From Rahnella victoriana (GTDB lineage: Bacteria > Pseudomonadota > Gammaproteobacteria > Enterobacterales > Enterobacteriaceae), in NCBI RefSeq assembly GCF_004330295.1, contig NZ_SJOJ01000012.1:62001-126000 (forward strand): DNA of 64,000 bases. The letters run 5' to 3'. How positions within the stretch are numbered: position 1 is the first letter of the stretch; every line of letters begins with the position of its first letter. The translations under genes and the position numbers were made by a program. Of the stretch, positions 34,195 to 43,117 are shown piece by piece. The notes below the pieces were generated by a model that saw nothing but the letters and a program-made list of their open reading frames with translations, was not told the DNA's origin and did no database searches.

Positions 34195-34434
34195 ATGCTG
34201 GAACTGAGACCCAACTGTGAGTGCTGCAATACCGATCTGCCGCCTGCCGCCGATGCGAGGATTTGTTCGTTTGAATGCACCTTCTGCGTTCCTTGTGCCG
34301 AAAACACGCTGAAGGGAATATGCCCCAACTGCGGCGGAGAACTTGTCGCCCGTCCGCGCAGACCGGCGAATAAGCTGGCAAATAATCCGGCCTCAACTGC
34401 GCGGGTCTTTAAGCCAGAGGGTTGTGCTTCTTAG
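34195..34434 (+). CDS. DUF1272 zinc-ribbon-like small protein
   Basis: 79 residues. MLELRPNCECCNTDLPP followed by ICSFECTFCVPCAENTL and CPNCGGELVARPRRP gives about nine Cys in CxxC-type pairs, the pattern of DUF1272 proteins. It should bind zinc; no function is established to my knowledge. It starts 31 bases after the MFS gene with an AGGA ribosome site and may share its transcript. Confidence 0.8.
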   Translation: MLELRPNCECCNTDLPPAADARICSFECTFCVPCAENTLKGICPNCGGELVARPRRPANKLANNPASTARVFKPEGCAS

Positions 34435-34448
34435 TTCCGCGCAAGGTG

Positions 34449-34823
34449 TCACGCCAGCGTTTCAGCCGCTGGCGTGCCCTGATGAAAAATCATCTGCCAG
34501 CCGGTTCCTACGACTTTCATCCAGCAAGAGGAGCGCAGCGTATAACGCCGCTTTTCATCTCCCGCGCGCGTAAAGGTTTTATACGTCAGGATCGCGCAAC
34601 CTTCATTAAGCCTCTGCAGCTGAAAATCTTCCGCTTTGAGGCTTAATTCTTGTGTTTCAGCAGTCAGCGCCGTCACCGTCTGTTGCCAGTCAACCATTCG
34701 CCCCGAACGCGTGATTTCACGGAAGGCCGGATGCAGAACCCTTTCCAGCCACTTTTCATCTGTGCGTCTGCCACCATGAAGGCTACATTCCAGCGCCTTT
34801 ATCTCTTCCAGAACCTCATTCAT
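34449..34823 (-). CDS. DUF4440/NTF2-like protein
   Basis: 124 residues with the cone-shaped NTF2 fold pattern: an N-terminal helix, the LHPAFREITRSGRMVDWQ turn, then strands YTLRSSCWMKVVGTGWQMIFHQGTP. The family includes small ketosteroid-isomerase-like enzymes and ligand-binding proteins; no catalytic residues stand out. It is convergent with the DUF1272 gene. An inverted repeat at 34451-34475 overlaps its last codons and could help terminate both genes. Confidence 0.7.
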   Translation of the reverse strand: MNEVLEEIKALECSLHGGRRTDEKWLERVLHPAFREITRSGRMVDWQQTVTALTAETQELSLKAEDFQLQRLNEGCAILTYKTFTRAGDEKRRYTLRSSCWMKVVGTGWQMIFHQGTPAAETLA

Positions 34824-34961
34824 CGTGTTACTCCTCCTCTCAGGGGATGTAAAAACCCGTCTATTTCCAGATACTGGACTAAAGTTATGCTTTCCCTTTC
34901 GCTCCCTGAGCCTGCCGGGAATTTAGGAAGTCGCTATCATCATTATAAATAAGGGATTTTA

Positions 34962-35606
34962 ATGCCTCGCTATTTTTCTCTGGTTTCTTCATCTGCGCTC
35001 ATTGGTTCGGTTTTTCTGCTCACCGGATGCCCGCCGCCGCCTGATCTCACCCAGTGGCAACGCCCCAAAACCAACATCGATGAAACGCGTGTTGCGATGG
35101 GACAATGCGGCGTCCCGCTTCCGGGGCCTGAACCTTCTTTTACTGAGAATGAAACGGTGCTGTATTTCCAGTGCATGGAGGGGAAAGGATTTACCTATAA
35201 GGGTGATTTCCATATTTGTGATTACCACAAAAACACCCCTGCCTGCATCGGGAAACAGCAGGGACATCCGCTGAGCCAGCGGCAGCTCGAAGCGCTACCT
35301 TTTGTAGCCGATGAGGGTTTTCACCCGATCAAACCGGATTCAGGCCGGGTTGAATCGCAGCTCATCAGCTGGCGTAAAGCAGGCGCCTCACTGCATTTTT
35401 CGCACGCTGTTGAGAACGATAAGCTCGCGTTACAGGTGATGTATGAGTGCGGATATCCGAAACCCTTAGGCTCGGTTCCTTTTATTCCGACTGTCCTGAA
35501 AGCGGCGAAAGTTCAGCAATGTATGCTGGATAAAGGCTTCGAACCGAAACATAAACTCATGCTGGTTTGCCGAAACTATCCGCAAGTGACTGGTTGCAAG
35601 AAATAG
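34962..35606 (+). CDS. Lipoprotein of unknown function with an internal duplication
   Basis: 214 residues. Signal peptide with lipobox LLTGC at residues 19-23, followed by a proline stretch (PPPP). Two similar units follow: QCGVPLPGPEP ... FQCMEGKGF ... HICDYHKNTPACIGK, and ECGYPKPLGSVPF ... QQCMLDKGF ... LVCRNYPQVTGCKK. Each has a CG-P-P start, a C-M-x-x-KGF centre and two later Cys residues, suggesting disulfide-linked repeats in the periplasm. I do not recognise a function. It is monocistronic and ends before a bidirectional terminator. Confidence 0.8.
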   Translation: MPRYFSLVSSSALIGSVFLLTGCPPPPDLTQWQRPKTNIDETRVAMGQCGVPLPGPEPSFTENETVLYFQCMEGKGFTYKGDFHICDYHKNTPACIGKQQGHPLSQRQLEALPFVADEGFHPIKPDSGRVESQLISWRKAGASLHFSHAVENDKLALQVMYECGYPKPLGSVPFIPTVLKAAKVQQCMLDKGFEPKHKLMLVCRNYPQVTGCKK

Positions 35607-35633
35607 CAGCCACTGCTGAAAAAATTCCACAAA

Positions 35634-35655
35634 AAAGGCCGCTTTCGCGGCCTTT
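35634..35655. terminator. Bidirectional terminator between lipoprotein and gcd genes
   Basis: AAAGGCCGC-TTTC-GCGGCCTTT with an A-run on the left flank gives a hairpin plus T-run on the minus strand (TTTTTT), serving gcd. It also forms a shorter-tailed terminator on the plus strand for the lipoprotein gene. Confidence 0.85.
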
Positions 35656-35681
35656 CACATTTCAGAGCTTATGACGGCTGA

Positions 35682-38081
35682 TTATTTCGCGTCAGCGTCT
35701 GGCAGTGCGTAAGCGATGATGTAATCGCCCAGTTTGGTGCCGAACGAACCGTGACCGCCTGCTGCGATAACAACGTACTGTTTACCGTTCACAGAGTACG
35801 TCATCGGAGTCGCCTGGCCGCCTGCTGGCAGACGTGCTTCCCACAGTTTGTCACCGTTGCTCATATCGAACGCGCGCAGGTAGTTATCTGCGGTCGCGGC
35901 GATGAAGAACACGTTACCGGCGGTAGAAATCGGTGCGCCCAGCATTGGCATACCCATTTTGAACGGCAGCGGCAATGGTGAGCTGTCGCGCACGGTACCG
36001 ATACGTTTTTTCCACACGATATCGTTGGTTTTCAGGTCAACGCCGGAGATGTAACCCCATGAAGGCTGTTTACAAGGGAAGCCCAGCGGAGACAGGAACG
36101 GGTTCAGCGTCACGCCAAATGGCACGCCGTACTGTGGCTGAATGCCAGTCTCAGTACCGGAACCACCTTTATCGTTCTCATCTGGCTCCATAGGGTTGCC
36201 AGGACCACGTGGGATCAGTTTAGACACGAACGGCAGTGCGATCGGGTTCGCGATAGCCACCTGACGGTCGGTATCCACAGAAATACCGCCCCACTCGAAC
36301 ATACCGAGGTTACCCGGGAACACCAGCGTGCCCTGCTCGGATGGCGGTGTGAAGGTGCCTTCATAACGCAGTTTGTGGAAGATCACACGACACATCAGCT
36401 GGTCATAGATCGTTGCGCCCCACATGTCTTTACCGGTCAGTTTGGCTTCCGGACGGAAAGTCAGTTCGGAGAACGGCTGAGTCGGAGAAACGTGGTCGCC
36501 TTTCGCTGCGCCTTGCGGAACAGGTTTTTCAGGTGCGTCAACAATCAGCTTACCGTCACGGCGATCCAGCACGAAGATGTTACCGGTTTTGGTCGGTACA
36601 TAAATCGCAGGAACTTTGTTGCCGCTCTTGTCAGTGATATCAGCCAGCGTTGGCTGCGCCGGAACGTCCATATCCCACAGGTCGTGATGAACGGTCTGAT
36701 AGAACCAGGCCAGTTTACCGGTGGTCGCATTCAGCGCCAGCAGGCCGCTCGCATAACGTTCCATTTCCGGAGTACGGTTGCCGCCCCAGATATCTGGTGT
36801 CGCTACGCCGATTGGCAGGTAGACCAGATCCAGCTTGTCATCATAAGCCGCAGGCGCCCATGAGTTCGGGGAGTTTGGCGTGAAGTGCTGACCATCTTCA
36901 GGGATTTTGTTCGGTTCAGCCGCACCCGGATCGAAGGCCCACAGCAGTTTACCGGTTTCCACATCAAAGCCACGGATCACGCCGGAAGGCTCGCGGTTTG
37001 AGTAGTTATCGGTCACCGCACCGGCCACGATAATCACAGATTTGGTGATGATTGGCGGTGAGGTTGGCTCGTAGTGGCCTGGCGTTGCGTAAGGCATGTT
37101 GCCCTGCAGGTTCAGCTCACCGTTGTTACCGAATGCCGGGCAACGTGCGCCGGTTTCAGCGTCGAGTGCGAACAGACGGCCATCGTTGACAGGCAGGATG
37201 ATACGACGTGCACAGACAGCAGGGGCCGCGCCGTTAGCCGCATCACCTTGTGCCACAGGCGTTGTCTCATGATAAGACACACCGCGACAGGTCACGTGCT
37301 GGAAGGTCGGGTTAGAATTGAGCTGCGGATCGAATTTCCACTTCTCTTTACCGGTCGCGGCATCCAGAGCAAACAGTTTCTGGTGCGGCGTACACAGGTA
37401 CAGCATATCGCCGATTTTGATTGGCGTGACTTCGTCGGTGATTTCGCCCGGATCGTTCGGGGTCTTCAGGTCACCGGTACGGAAAGTCCATGCCACGTCG
37501 AGTTTGCTGACGTTTTTATCGTTGATCTGGTTCAGTGGCGAGTAACGGGTTCCGCCCTGAGTACGGCCATAGGCAGGCCAGTCACTGGCGGGAACGCCGG
37601 AATCTGTCGCAGCCGGTGCCGCATCAGCAGCTTTGATAGTGCCGTTAATTTCCTGCGGATCGTTGAAAACGGAGTACGCCAGCACAATCACGGTGAACAG
37701 CAGGGAAACGGCCAGTGCGCCACGCGCGAACGCGTTTTTCGCCAGCATCTGGTTGTAAACAACCGGCAGCAGGATCCACAGGCCCAGGAAGAAGGTGACG
37801 TCAAGACGCGGCGTCAGTGCCCAGAAATCAGTGCCCACTTCCCATACGGACCAGATAGTGGTGCCGAGCAGGAAGACTGCGTACAACAGCAGTGCAGACG
37901 AGCGACGGCGGTACAACAGCCACGCGGTAACCAGCGAGATAACACCGGCAATAATGTAATAAAGAGAACCACCTAATTTTGCCAGCCAGATACCGCCGAC
38001 AAGAAGATAAATCCCGCTTAACGCGGCGAACAAAGCGGTAATTATGACGACGATGCGTGATAACGAGGCTTTCGTTTCCAT
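35682..38081 (-). CDS. gcd: Membrane-bound PQQ-dependent glucose dehydrogenase
   Basis: 799 residues, the E. coli Gcd length. Five membrane helices in residues 10-140 anchor it, followed by an eight-bladed PQQ beta-propeller facing the periplasm. Propeller markers: SDWPAYGRTQGGTRYSPLNQ, TPHQKLFALDAATGKEKWKF, YLPIGVATPDIWGGNRTPE and the C-terminal MTYSVNGKQYVVIAAGGHGSFGT. It oxidises glucose to gluconolactone and passes electrons to ubiquinone. It needs PQQ, and the PQQ receptor gene lies just upstream on the same strand. No PQQ synthesis gene is in the window, so the cofactor may be made elsewhere in the genome or scavenged. Confidence 0.95.
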   Translation of the reverse strand: METKASLSRIVVIITALFAALSGIYLLVGGIWLAKLGGSLYYIIAGVISLVTAWLLYRRRSSALLLYAVFLLGTTIWSVWEVGTDFWALTPRLDVTFFLGLWILLPVVYNQMLAKNAFARGALAVSLLFTVIVLAYSVFNDPQEINGTIKAADAAPAATDSGVPASDWPAYGRTQGGTRYSPLNQINDKNVSKLDVAWTFRTGDLKTPNDPGEITDEVTPIKIGDMLYLCTPHQKLFALDAATGKEKWKFDPQLNSNPTFQHVTCRGVSYHETTPVAQGDAANGAAPAVCARRIILPVNDGRLFALDAETGARCPAFGNNGELNLQGNMPYATPGHYEPTSPPIITKSVIIVAGAVTDNYSNREPSGVIRGFDVETGKLLWAFDPGAAEPNKIPEDGQHFTPNSPNSWAPAAYDDKLDLVYLPIGVATPDIWGGNRTPEMERYASGLLALNATTGKLAWFYQTVHHDLWDMDVPAQPTLADITDKSGNKVPAIYVPTKTGNIFVLDRRDGKLIVDAPEKPVPQGAAKGDHVSPTQPFSELTFRPEAKLTGKDMWGATIYDQLMCRVIFHKLRYEGTFTPPSEQGTLVFPGNLGMFEWGGISVDTDRQVAIANPIALPFVSKLIPRGPGNPMEPDENDKGGSGTETGIQPQYGVPFGVTLNPFLSPLGFPCKQPSWGYISGVDLKTNDIVWKKRIGTVRDSSPLPLPFKMGMPMLGAPISTAGNVFFIAATADNYLRAFDMSNGDKLWEARLPAGGQATPMTYSVNGKQYVVIAAGGHGSFGTKLGDYIIAYALPDADAK

Positions 38082-38263
38082 AGTTGATGACCTTACTGAT
38101 TTTTTATAATCGTCGATTCAGGGTGACCCGAATCTTCAAGAACATCCGGTTCTCACCGGGTGTCATTCCTTGCATGTGCCGCCCTGCTTTACTCAGTGCA
38201 GGCACCGGGCAACACCGCGTGGTTCATTGTTCTTACTGACTAAAAACGCTTACTTTATGGGAT

Positions 38264-40417
38264 CTATTCGAAACTATAAGAAAGCGTAGCGCCGCCACCG
38301 TAGTTTCTGCCAGGTGCCGGTTCGAAATAGCGACCGTTACCTTCATTGACGATGACAGAACCTACGTAATTTCTGTCGAACAGATTGTCGACGCGGGTAA
38401 ACAGGTCGAGCGTCACTTTGTTCCAGTTGAAGCGATAACCCGCATTCACGCTGGCGACGGTATAAGCCGGTGCCTGTTCACTGTTTTCGTCATTCACTTC
38501 GATGTCACTCATGTAGCGCACATCAGCGCCAGCATGCCAGCCATCAACCGGTGCCCACTCAAGGGAAGCGTAGCCCATATTGCGGGCGATACCCGGCAGA
38601 CGGTTGCCCGCTGGCGTGCAATCCCCCGCGCCACAGGTCTCATTACGGAAGGTGGCATCGAGCAACGTCCAGGCCATTTTCACGCGCCAGTTCTCTTCAA
38701 TCTGCTGATCTAACGACAGTTCCAGACCGCGACGGCGGGTCTTGCCGGCGTTGGTATAACTCGAACGTCCGCCGACACTTTCTGCAACAATCAATTCGTC
38801 GTCGGTATCGGTCTGGAAGACCGCCGCAGTGACCAGACCATTGCCGACGCGCCATTTGCTGCCCAGTTCCACGGTATTGCTGGTGGACGGTTCCAGACCG
38901 AGATTCAGGCCGGACTGGCCATCAGTACGGTAAGAAAGTTCATTGATGGTCGGCGTTTCAAATCCACGACCGGCAGAAATGTAGGTATTGAGCGCTGGCG
39001 TCACCGCGTAGTTCAGGGAGGCCATCGGCAGCAGTTTGTGATAACGGCGCGAACCGCTGTCATCCGGGTTGCTGCCGGTGATGTAGTAATCCTGCGAATC
39101 GAAACTGACCGTGCTGTAACGCGCACCGACATCCAGCGTCCAGCGCGGTGTCAGGTTCCACGTCGTTTGCAGATAGGGATCGAGGTTCCACATCACGTTC
39201 TTTTCGTTACGGCGTTCGTCGCCTTTTACGCCCAGATCGCCTTCGCTGTTAAAGTTTTCGTAACCGAAGCGGCGCTCGGTCATGGTTTCGTAGTCCAGCC
39301 CGCCGGTCAGCGTGACCGGGACAGAACCGAGATCGCCCTGATGCGTCCAGCGGGTATCCACGCCGGAATATTTACGTTCAAGAACGATAACGCCGCCTGC
39401 GTTCAGCGGATTTTTCTGCGACGCGGCCGGAATGGTCTGGTACTGCGTCGTGTGGCGTTCGCCGTGATAAGTCATCAGGCTGAACTCGTCGTTCTCGCCC
39501 ATCTGACGCTGATAGCGCAGGCCGACTTGTGTCTGATCGAGACTCTTACGGGCGTTGTACTGATCGGCGCGTTTCGCCTGCGTCGGGTTATCGTGCCATT
39601 CAGATTCTGTCAGGCCGCTCGGATCGTTGGCATCAACGGAGACGCTGTTAAACATCAGCGTCAGGGTGCTGTCGTCGTCAATGCGCACACCGAGCTTGCC
39701 GTTACCGAGGTTTTTCTGGGTGCCGCTGTGATCGCGGTAGCCGTCAGTGGTGAAACGGGAACCGGAAATCAGGTAATTCACATCACCGGCATGGGTGCCG
39801 TCACCGGTCGCGCCGCTGGCTTTCACGCTGTTACGGAATGAACCGTAACTGCCAAAATAGGTGCCCGCTTCCAGTTTTGCAGGCTGAGAACCGGTCTGGG
39901 TATCCACGTTCACCACGCCGCCGGACGCATTGCCGTACAGCGCCGAGAACGGCCCGCGCAGCACTTCGACGCGCTCCACCGAGTTGAGATCGATATTGGA
40001 GGTCTGCCCCTGCCCGTCCGGCATGGTGGCCGGAATACCATCAACGTAAATACGCACGCCGCGCACGCCATACATAGAACGGCTGCCGAATCCGCGCACG
40101 GAAAGCTGCAAGTCCTGCGCATAGTTCTGGCGGTTCTGAACCTGCAAACCGGGGACGCTGCCCAGGCTTTCGGAAAGATTGACCTGCGCTTTGCTGTTTC
40201 TGAAATCTTCACCATCAATCACGCTGACGGCCGCCGGGGTATCGAGTTCAGACAACTCACCGGTGCTGGCCCGTTTGATGACCATCATCGTCGACGCATC
40301 GGATGCGTCATCCGTCTCACCTTTCGGCGTCGCGGTGGCTGACTGTGCGTAACTGACTGAAACAGGGTTCAGAAATGACAAAAACGTGATGATAAAAGCA
40401 GAGGTTTTGGCGTTCAC
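38264..40417 (-). CDS. pqqU: TonB-dependent outer-membrane PQQ receptor (PqqU/YncD)
   Basis: 717 residues. Signal peptide (1-24), then a plug domain (SELDTPAAVSVIDGE, SLGSVPGLQVQNRQNYAQDL, RGVRIYVDGIPATMPDGQGQ) and a 22-strand barrel ending with an aromatic-terminated SYSFE. These plug blocks are nearly the same as E. coli YncD, which was identified as the high-affinity PQQ importer PqqU. It brings PQQ into the periplasm, where Gcd acts. It lies 182 bases before gcd on the same strand, which supports a functional pair. The N-terminus is longer than in YncD. Confidence 0.9.
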   Translation of the reverse strand: MNAKTSAFIITFLSFLNPVSVSYAQSATATPKGETDDASDASTMMVIKRASTGELSELDTPAAVSVIDGEDFRNSKAQVNLSESLGSVPGLQVQNRQNYAQDLQLSVRGFGSRSMYGVRGVRIYVDGIPATMPDGQGQTSNIDLNSVERVEVLRGPFSALYGNASGGVVNVDTQTGSQPAKLEAGTYFGSYGSFRNSVKASGATGDGTHAGDVNYLISGSRFTTDGYRDHSGTQKNLGNGKLGVRIDDDSTLTLMFNSVSVDANDPSGLTESEWHDNPTQAKRADQYNARKSLDQTQVGLRYQRQMGENDEFSLMTYHGERHTTQYQTIPAASQKNPLNAGGVIVLERKYSGVDTRWTHQGDLGSVPVTLTGGLDYETMTERRFGYENFNSEGDLGVKGDERRNEKNVMWNLDPYLQTTWNLTPRWTLDVGARYSTVSFDSQDYYITGSNPDDSGSRRYHKLLPMASLNYAVTPALNTYISAGRGFETPTINELSYRTDGQSGLNLGLEPSTSNTVELGSKWRVGNGLVTAAVFQTDTDDELIVAESVGGRSSYTNAGKTRRRGLELSLDQQIEENWRVKMAWTLLDATFRNETCGAGDCTPAGNRLPGIARNMGYASLEWAPVDGWHAGADVRYMSDIEVNDENSEQAPAYTVASVNAGYRFNWNKVTLDLFTRVDNLFDRNYVGSVIVNEGNGRYFEPAPGRNYGGGATLSYSFE

Positions 40418-41262
40418 TTTATGAGTTCTTTTGTTTTTACGTTAAAAGGTTGAGTCAAAAAAGACGACGCATCTCTCAATTTTAGACATTAGAAGTAGAC
40501 ATAAATCGACCAATCTGATTGAGAGCCGTGAGGTGGCTCACTATAGTTTTTTTCTTCCTGTTAGTACATACGCAACTTTACAAATATAACTTTTTAACAA
40601 AATATCGCACTTCGTGTGCATCGGAAGCCGCGTTCAATTTTAATTTCCGCGCAAAACCCGTGGATTTATTCCTCATGCGACGTTTTTATTCACCAATAAA
40701 ATAAAAACAGCCTTTCATTCGAAATTTGACCCGCCTGCGGGCAAGGCTTTATCATCAGCACAATGGAAACGATTACATAATATTTAACGTACTGATAAAA
40801 AAAGCATTAACAAAAACCACATCAGGCAAGAATTGCGTATTTACCAGGGCGGACTTTCGGATTTTCCATTCCCCTTTCAACTTTCGAAACTCCGACGAAA
40901 GCCCCGGTTGCAGAATAAATATAGACCACAATTTTAAGACAGTGGAATATTCGACGCTGTTTTTTCATCCGATCAGTTCCGTGTATTGCCCCTGCCCGGT
41001 CTTTACAAAAGATATAAAACCGAAAATAACCTGACTGTACAAAATATCCACAATAGCGGGCGGGAAAGCGTTTTCACAGCGCCGGCAGACAAGAGGCATC
41101 ATGACGTTTTGTCATCGTCATGTGATTCCCCTGTCAGATCGCCGCGCCCAAGTGACACACAAACAGGGGGGAATTCGAAGCACAGGGGCGGGATGTGGCA
41201 ATGCGGATCGAGCAGGCGGCTGCGGTAGCCGTGAAGTAAAGGCAGGGAATGACAGCCGCCCG
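40418..41262. other. 845-base AT-rich intergenic region upstream of pqqU
   Basis: No convincing gene was found. The longest open frame (40726-41034, plus strand) has no ribosome site or family features. One structure stands out: GAGCC (40523-40527) and GGCTC (40535-40539) form a short hairpin followed by ACTATAG and seven Ts (40547-40553). This would end a plus-strand transcript coming from the pqqU promoter side, for example a small RNA. The pqqU promoter itself must lie at 40418-40520 on the minus strand, but no strong -35/-10 pair was seen. Confidence 0.4.
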
Positions 41263-42354
41263 CTACGCCTTGCGGCTCCAGGCGATGGTGTGGGATAGCG
41301 CGTAAACGACGGTGCCCAGCAATGCGGCAGGTGTAAGGCTGTCAAACCAATGTCCCGTTTGGGCATCGGTATACATCACCAGCGCAACGACGGCGAGGCC
41401 CATCATGGCGCTGGGAATGTGGATCCAGCGGGAGAAGCGTTCTTTTTGCGCCTTGTAGGCGGCGAATTCCTTGCTGGTACGCTCGAGTGCGTTGCTCAGG
41501 CGTTCACAGTCGTCCTCGTTATCACGGGAGCGTTCCGCCAGACGGCTGTTTTCCTCTTCCAGTGCGGCGATCTGTTTTTTCAGTTTCGCCGTTTCACTCT
41601 TCACCGACTGCCCTTCGTACTCTTCCAGTTTCAGGCTCGCCCGCAACTGAGTGACTTTACGGTTTGCCTCTGCAGTCAGTTCTTTCTGCTGACCGAGCAG
41701 AGCGTAATTCCCGTCGGCACGTCGGTTGGCGGCGTGGCGTTTGTCTTCTTCCTCACTTAACCGGCGGTCATATTCGGTTTCCAGCTCACTGACGCGCTGT
41801 TGCAGAGTATCGCGTGCTGCAGCCATGGCGGCCATCTGGCTGCCGGTATAGGCGATCAGGCGGTTCGCGGCGTCCAGTTCGGCTGAGCTGGAATTTCCGG
41901 TAGCCCGCTGGCGGGAGCGCAGCAGCGCCAGTTCGTCGGCATGCTGCTTTTTCTGTATTTCTGACTGACGTTGCAGGTCGCTGATCCGCGTGTTCAGGCG
42001 GAACAGTTCGTCTTTCATCCGCTCCGTGTCTTCATTGGGACCCGTACCGGTTTTACTGCGCGCAACGGCCAGTTCATGCGTCAGGCTGCGCACCTGTTTT
42101 TGCAGGGAAGCGAGTTTTTCGAGGGTGACGGCGGTGTCTTTATACACCGTTTTGACTTTGGCCTTTTCTGTATCAGGACGGCTGAAACTGACGCCGTTCA
42201 GCGCGCTTTCCACTTCGCGGGCGATAGCCGTTTTATCCATTGCCTTCATGCGGTTACATGCGCTGGCCAGAAAGCTCGCCGCTTCGTGGCCGTTACCGGT
42301 GCCAAAAGCTTGTTTGATAAGGCTCTGTATCACGCTCATGGGTGTCGCGCTCAC
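41263..42354 (-). CDS. Coiled-coil protein with C-terminal membrane anchor, unknown function
   Basis: 363 residues. Residues 1-70 are a globular N-terminal part (LIKQAFGTGNGHEAASFL). Residues about 75-300 are almost entirely heptad-rich coiled coil (for example LEKLASLQKQVRSLTHELAV and EYDRRLSEEEDKRHAANRRA). Two hydrophobic stretches at about 312-330 and 340-356 form a terminal hairpin anchor. The layout resembles membrane-tethered scaffolds or inclusion/localisation proteins, but no family was recognised. It stands alone between pqqU and the LUD gene. Confidence 0.75.
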   Translation of the reverse strand: MSATPMSVIQSLIKQAFGTGNGHEAASFLASACNRMKAMDKTAIAREVESALNGVSFSRPDTEKAKVKTVYKDTAVTLEKLASLQKQVRSLTHELAVARSKTGTGPNEDTERMKDELFRLNTRISDLQRQSEIQKKQHADELALLRSRQRATGNSSSAELDAANRLIAYTGSQMAAMAAARDTLQQRVSELETEYDRRLSEEEDKRHAANRRADGNYALLGQQKELTAEANRKVTQLRASLKLEEYEGQSVKSETAKLKKQIAALEEENSRLAERSRDNEDDCERLSNALERTSKEFAAYKAQKERFSRWIHIPSAMMGLAVVALVMYTDAQTGHWFDSLTPAALLGTVVYALSHTIAWSRKA

Positions 42355-42480
42355 TCACAGAAAATAGTCAGGATATGCCTGATATGCATCGATTTACTGA
42401 TTGTATCAGATAGGATTTATTTTATTTACAGGAGTTATTTTAGACGAAGTGAGTACAGCAGGATCCATGGGTTTTCGGAC

Positions 42481-43062
42481 TTAAATCGCGATCACCCGCA
42501 GGCTTTTCACGCCTTTGGCGCCCAGCATCAGCGCACTTTCGCTGTCGGCCATCGCCGCCGGGCCGGTGATCATAATGGTGTAGCGGGCATTGAAAGGTTG
42601 CGGCTGCCGGTGGGCCAGATGCAGATGTTCGATAATATGTTTAACGTCGAGAAGTACCACCAGATTTTTTGCCATCGCGCTGAGCGTGTTGACGCATAAA
42701 TGATGATCGCTGAGAAACACCGCGCCGGTTTCTGCCACGCCAAAGCAGGCGCGTACCACCCCCACATCCACCTCTTTCAGCGATGCCGCATCGCTACGCG
42801 CATTGAAATCCACATCAGCAATGATTTCCGGCGTGGCGGAACAGAACCGGGCATCGGCCGGATACAACCCGCGCAGATAGGCGTTCAGGGTGGTGTAACC
42901 GTTTCGGGGTGTCCGCAAAAACGTCTCATCCCAGAGGCCGCCCATCAGGGTCAGCGCACGGCCAAAATCCGCCACAGGATGGGGTTCTTCACTCTGTGGC
43001 GGGAACAGCGTTTGCATGAATTTATGCTGACGAATACCGGTCAGGAAATCGTGACGGCTCAT
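42481..43062 (-). CDS. LUD-domain protein (LutC/YkgG family)
   Basis: 193 residues. The C-terminal half carries the LUD pattern: KEVDVGVVRACFGVAETGAVFLS, LVVLLDVKHIIEHLHLAH and a GPAAMADSESALMLGAKGV loop. LutC is part of the Fe-S L-lactate dehydrogenase LutABC. Here it stands without LutA and LutB. It follows aldA on the same strand by 55 bases. AldA makes L-lactate from lactaldehyde, so a link to lactate handling is reasonable but unproven. Confidence 0.78.
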   Translation of the reverse strand: MSRHDFLTGIRQHKFMQTLFPPQSEEPHPVADFGRALTLMGGLWDETFLRTPRNGYTTLNAYLRGLYPADARFCSATPEIIADVDFNARSDAASLKEVDVGVVRACFGVAETGAVFLSDHHLCVNTLSAMAKNLVVLLDVKHIIEHLHLAHRQPQPFNARYTIMITGPAAMADSESALMLGAKGVKSLRVIAI

Positions 43063-43117
43063 GATATGTCCTTTCTGGCCGGAGTCAGGTTGCCCTGCTC
43101 CGGCCAGTCACTGCGGA

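Noticed and set aside
40726-41034. Possible 102-residue protein in the pqqU upstream gap
   Set aside because: No ribosome site, no recognisable fold, mixed low-quality composition and no neighbours to support it.
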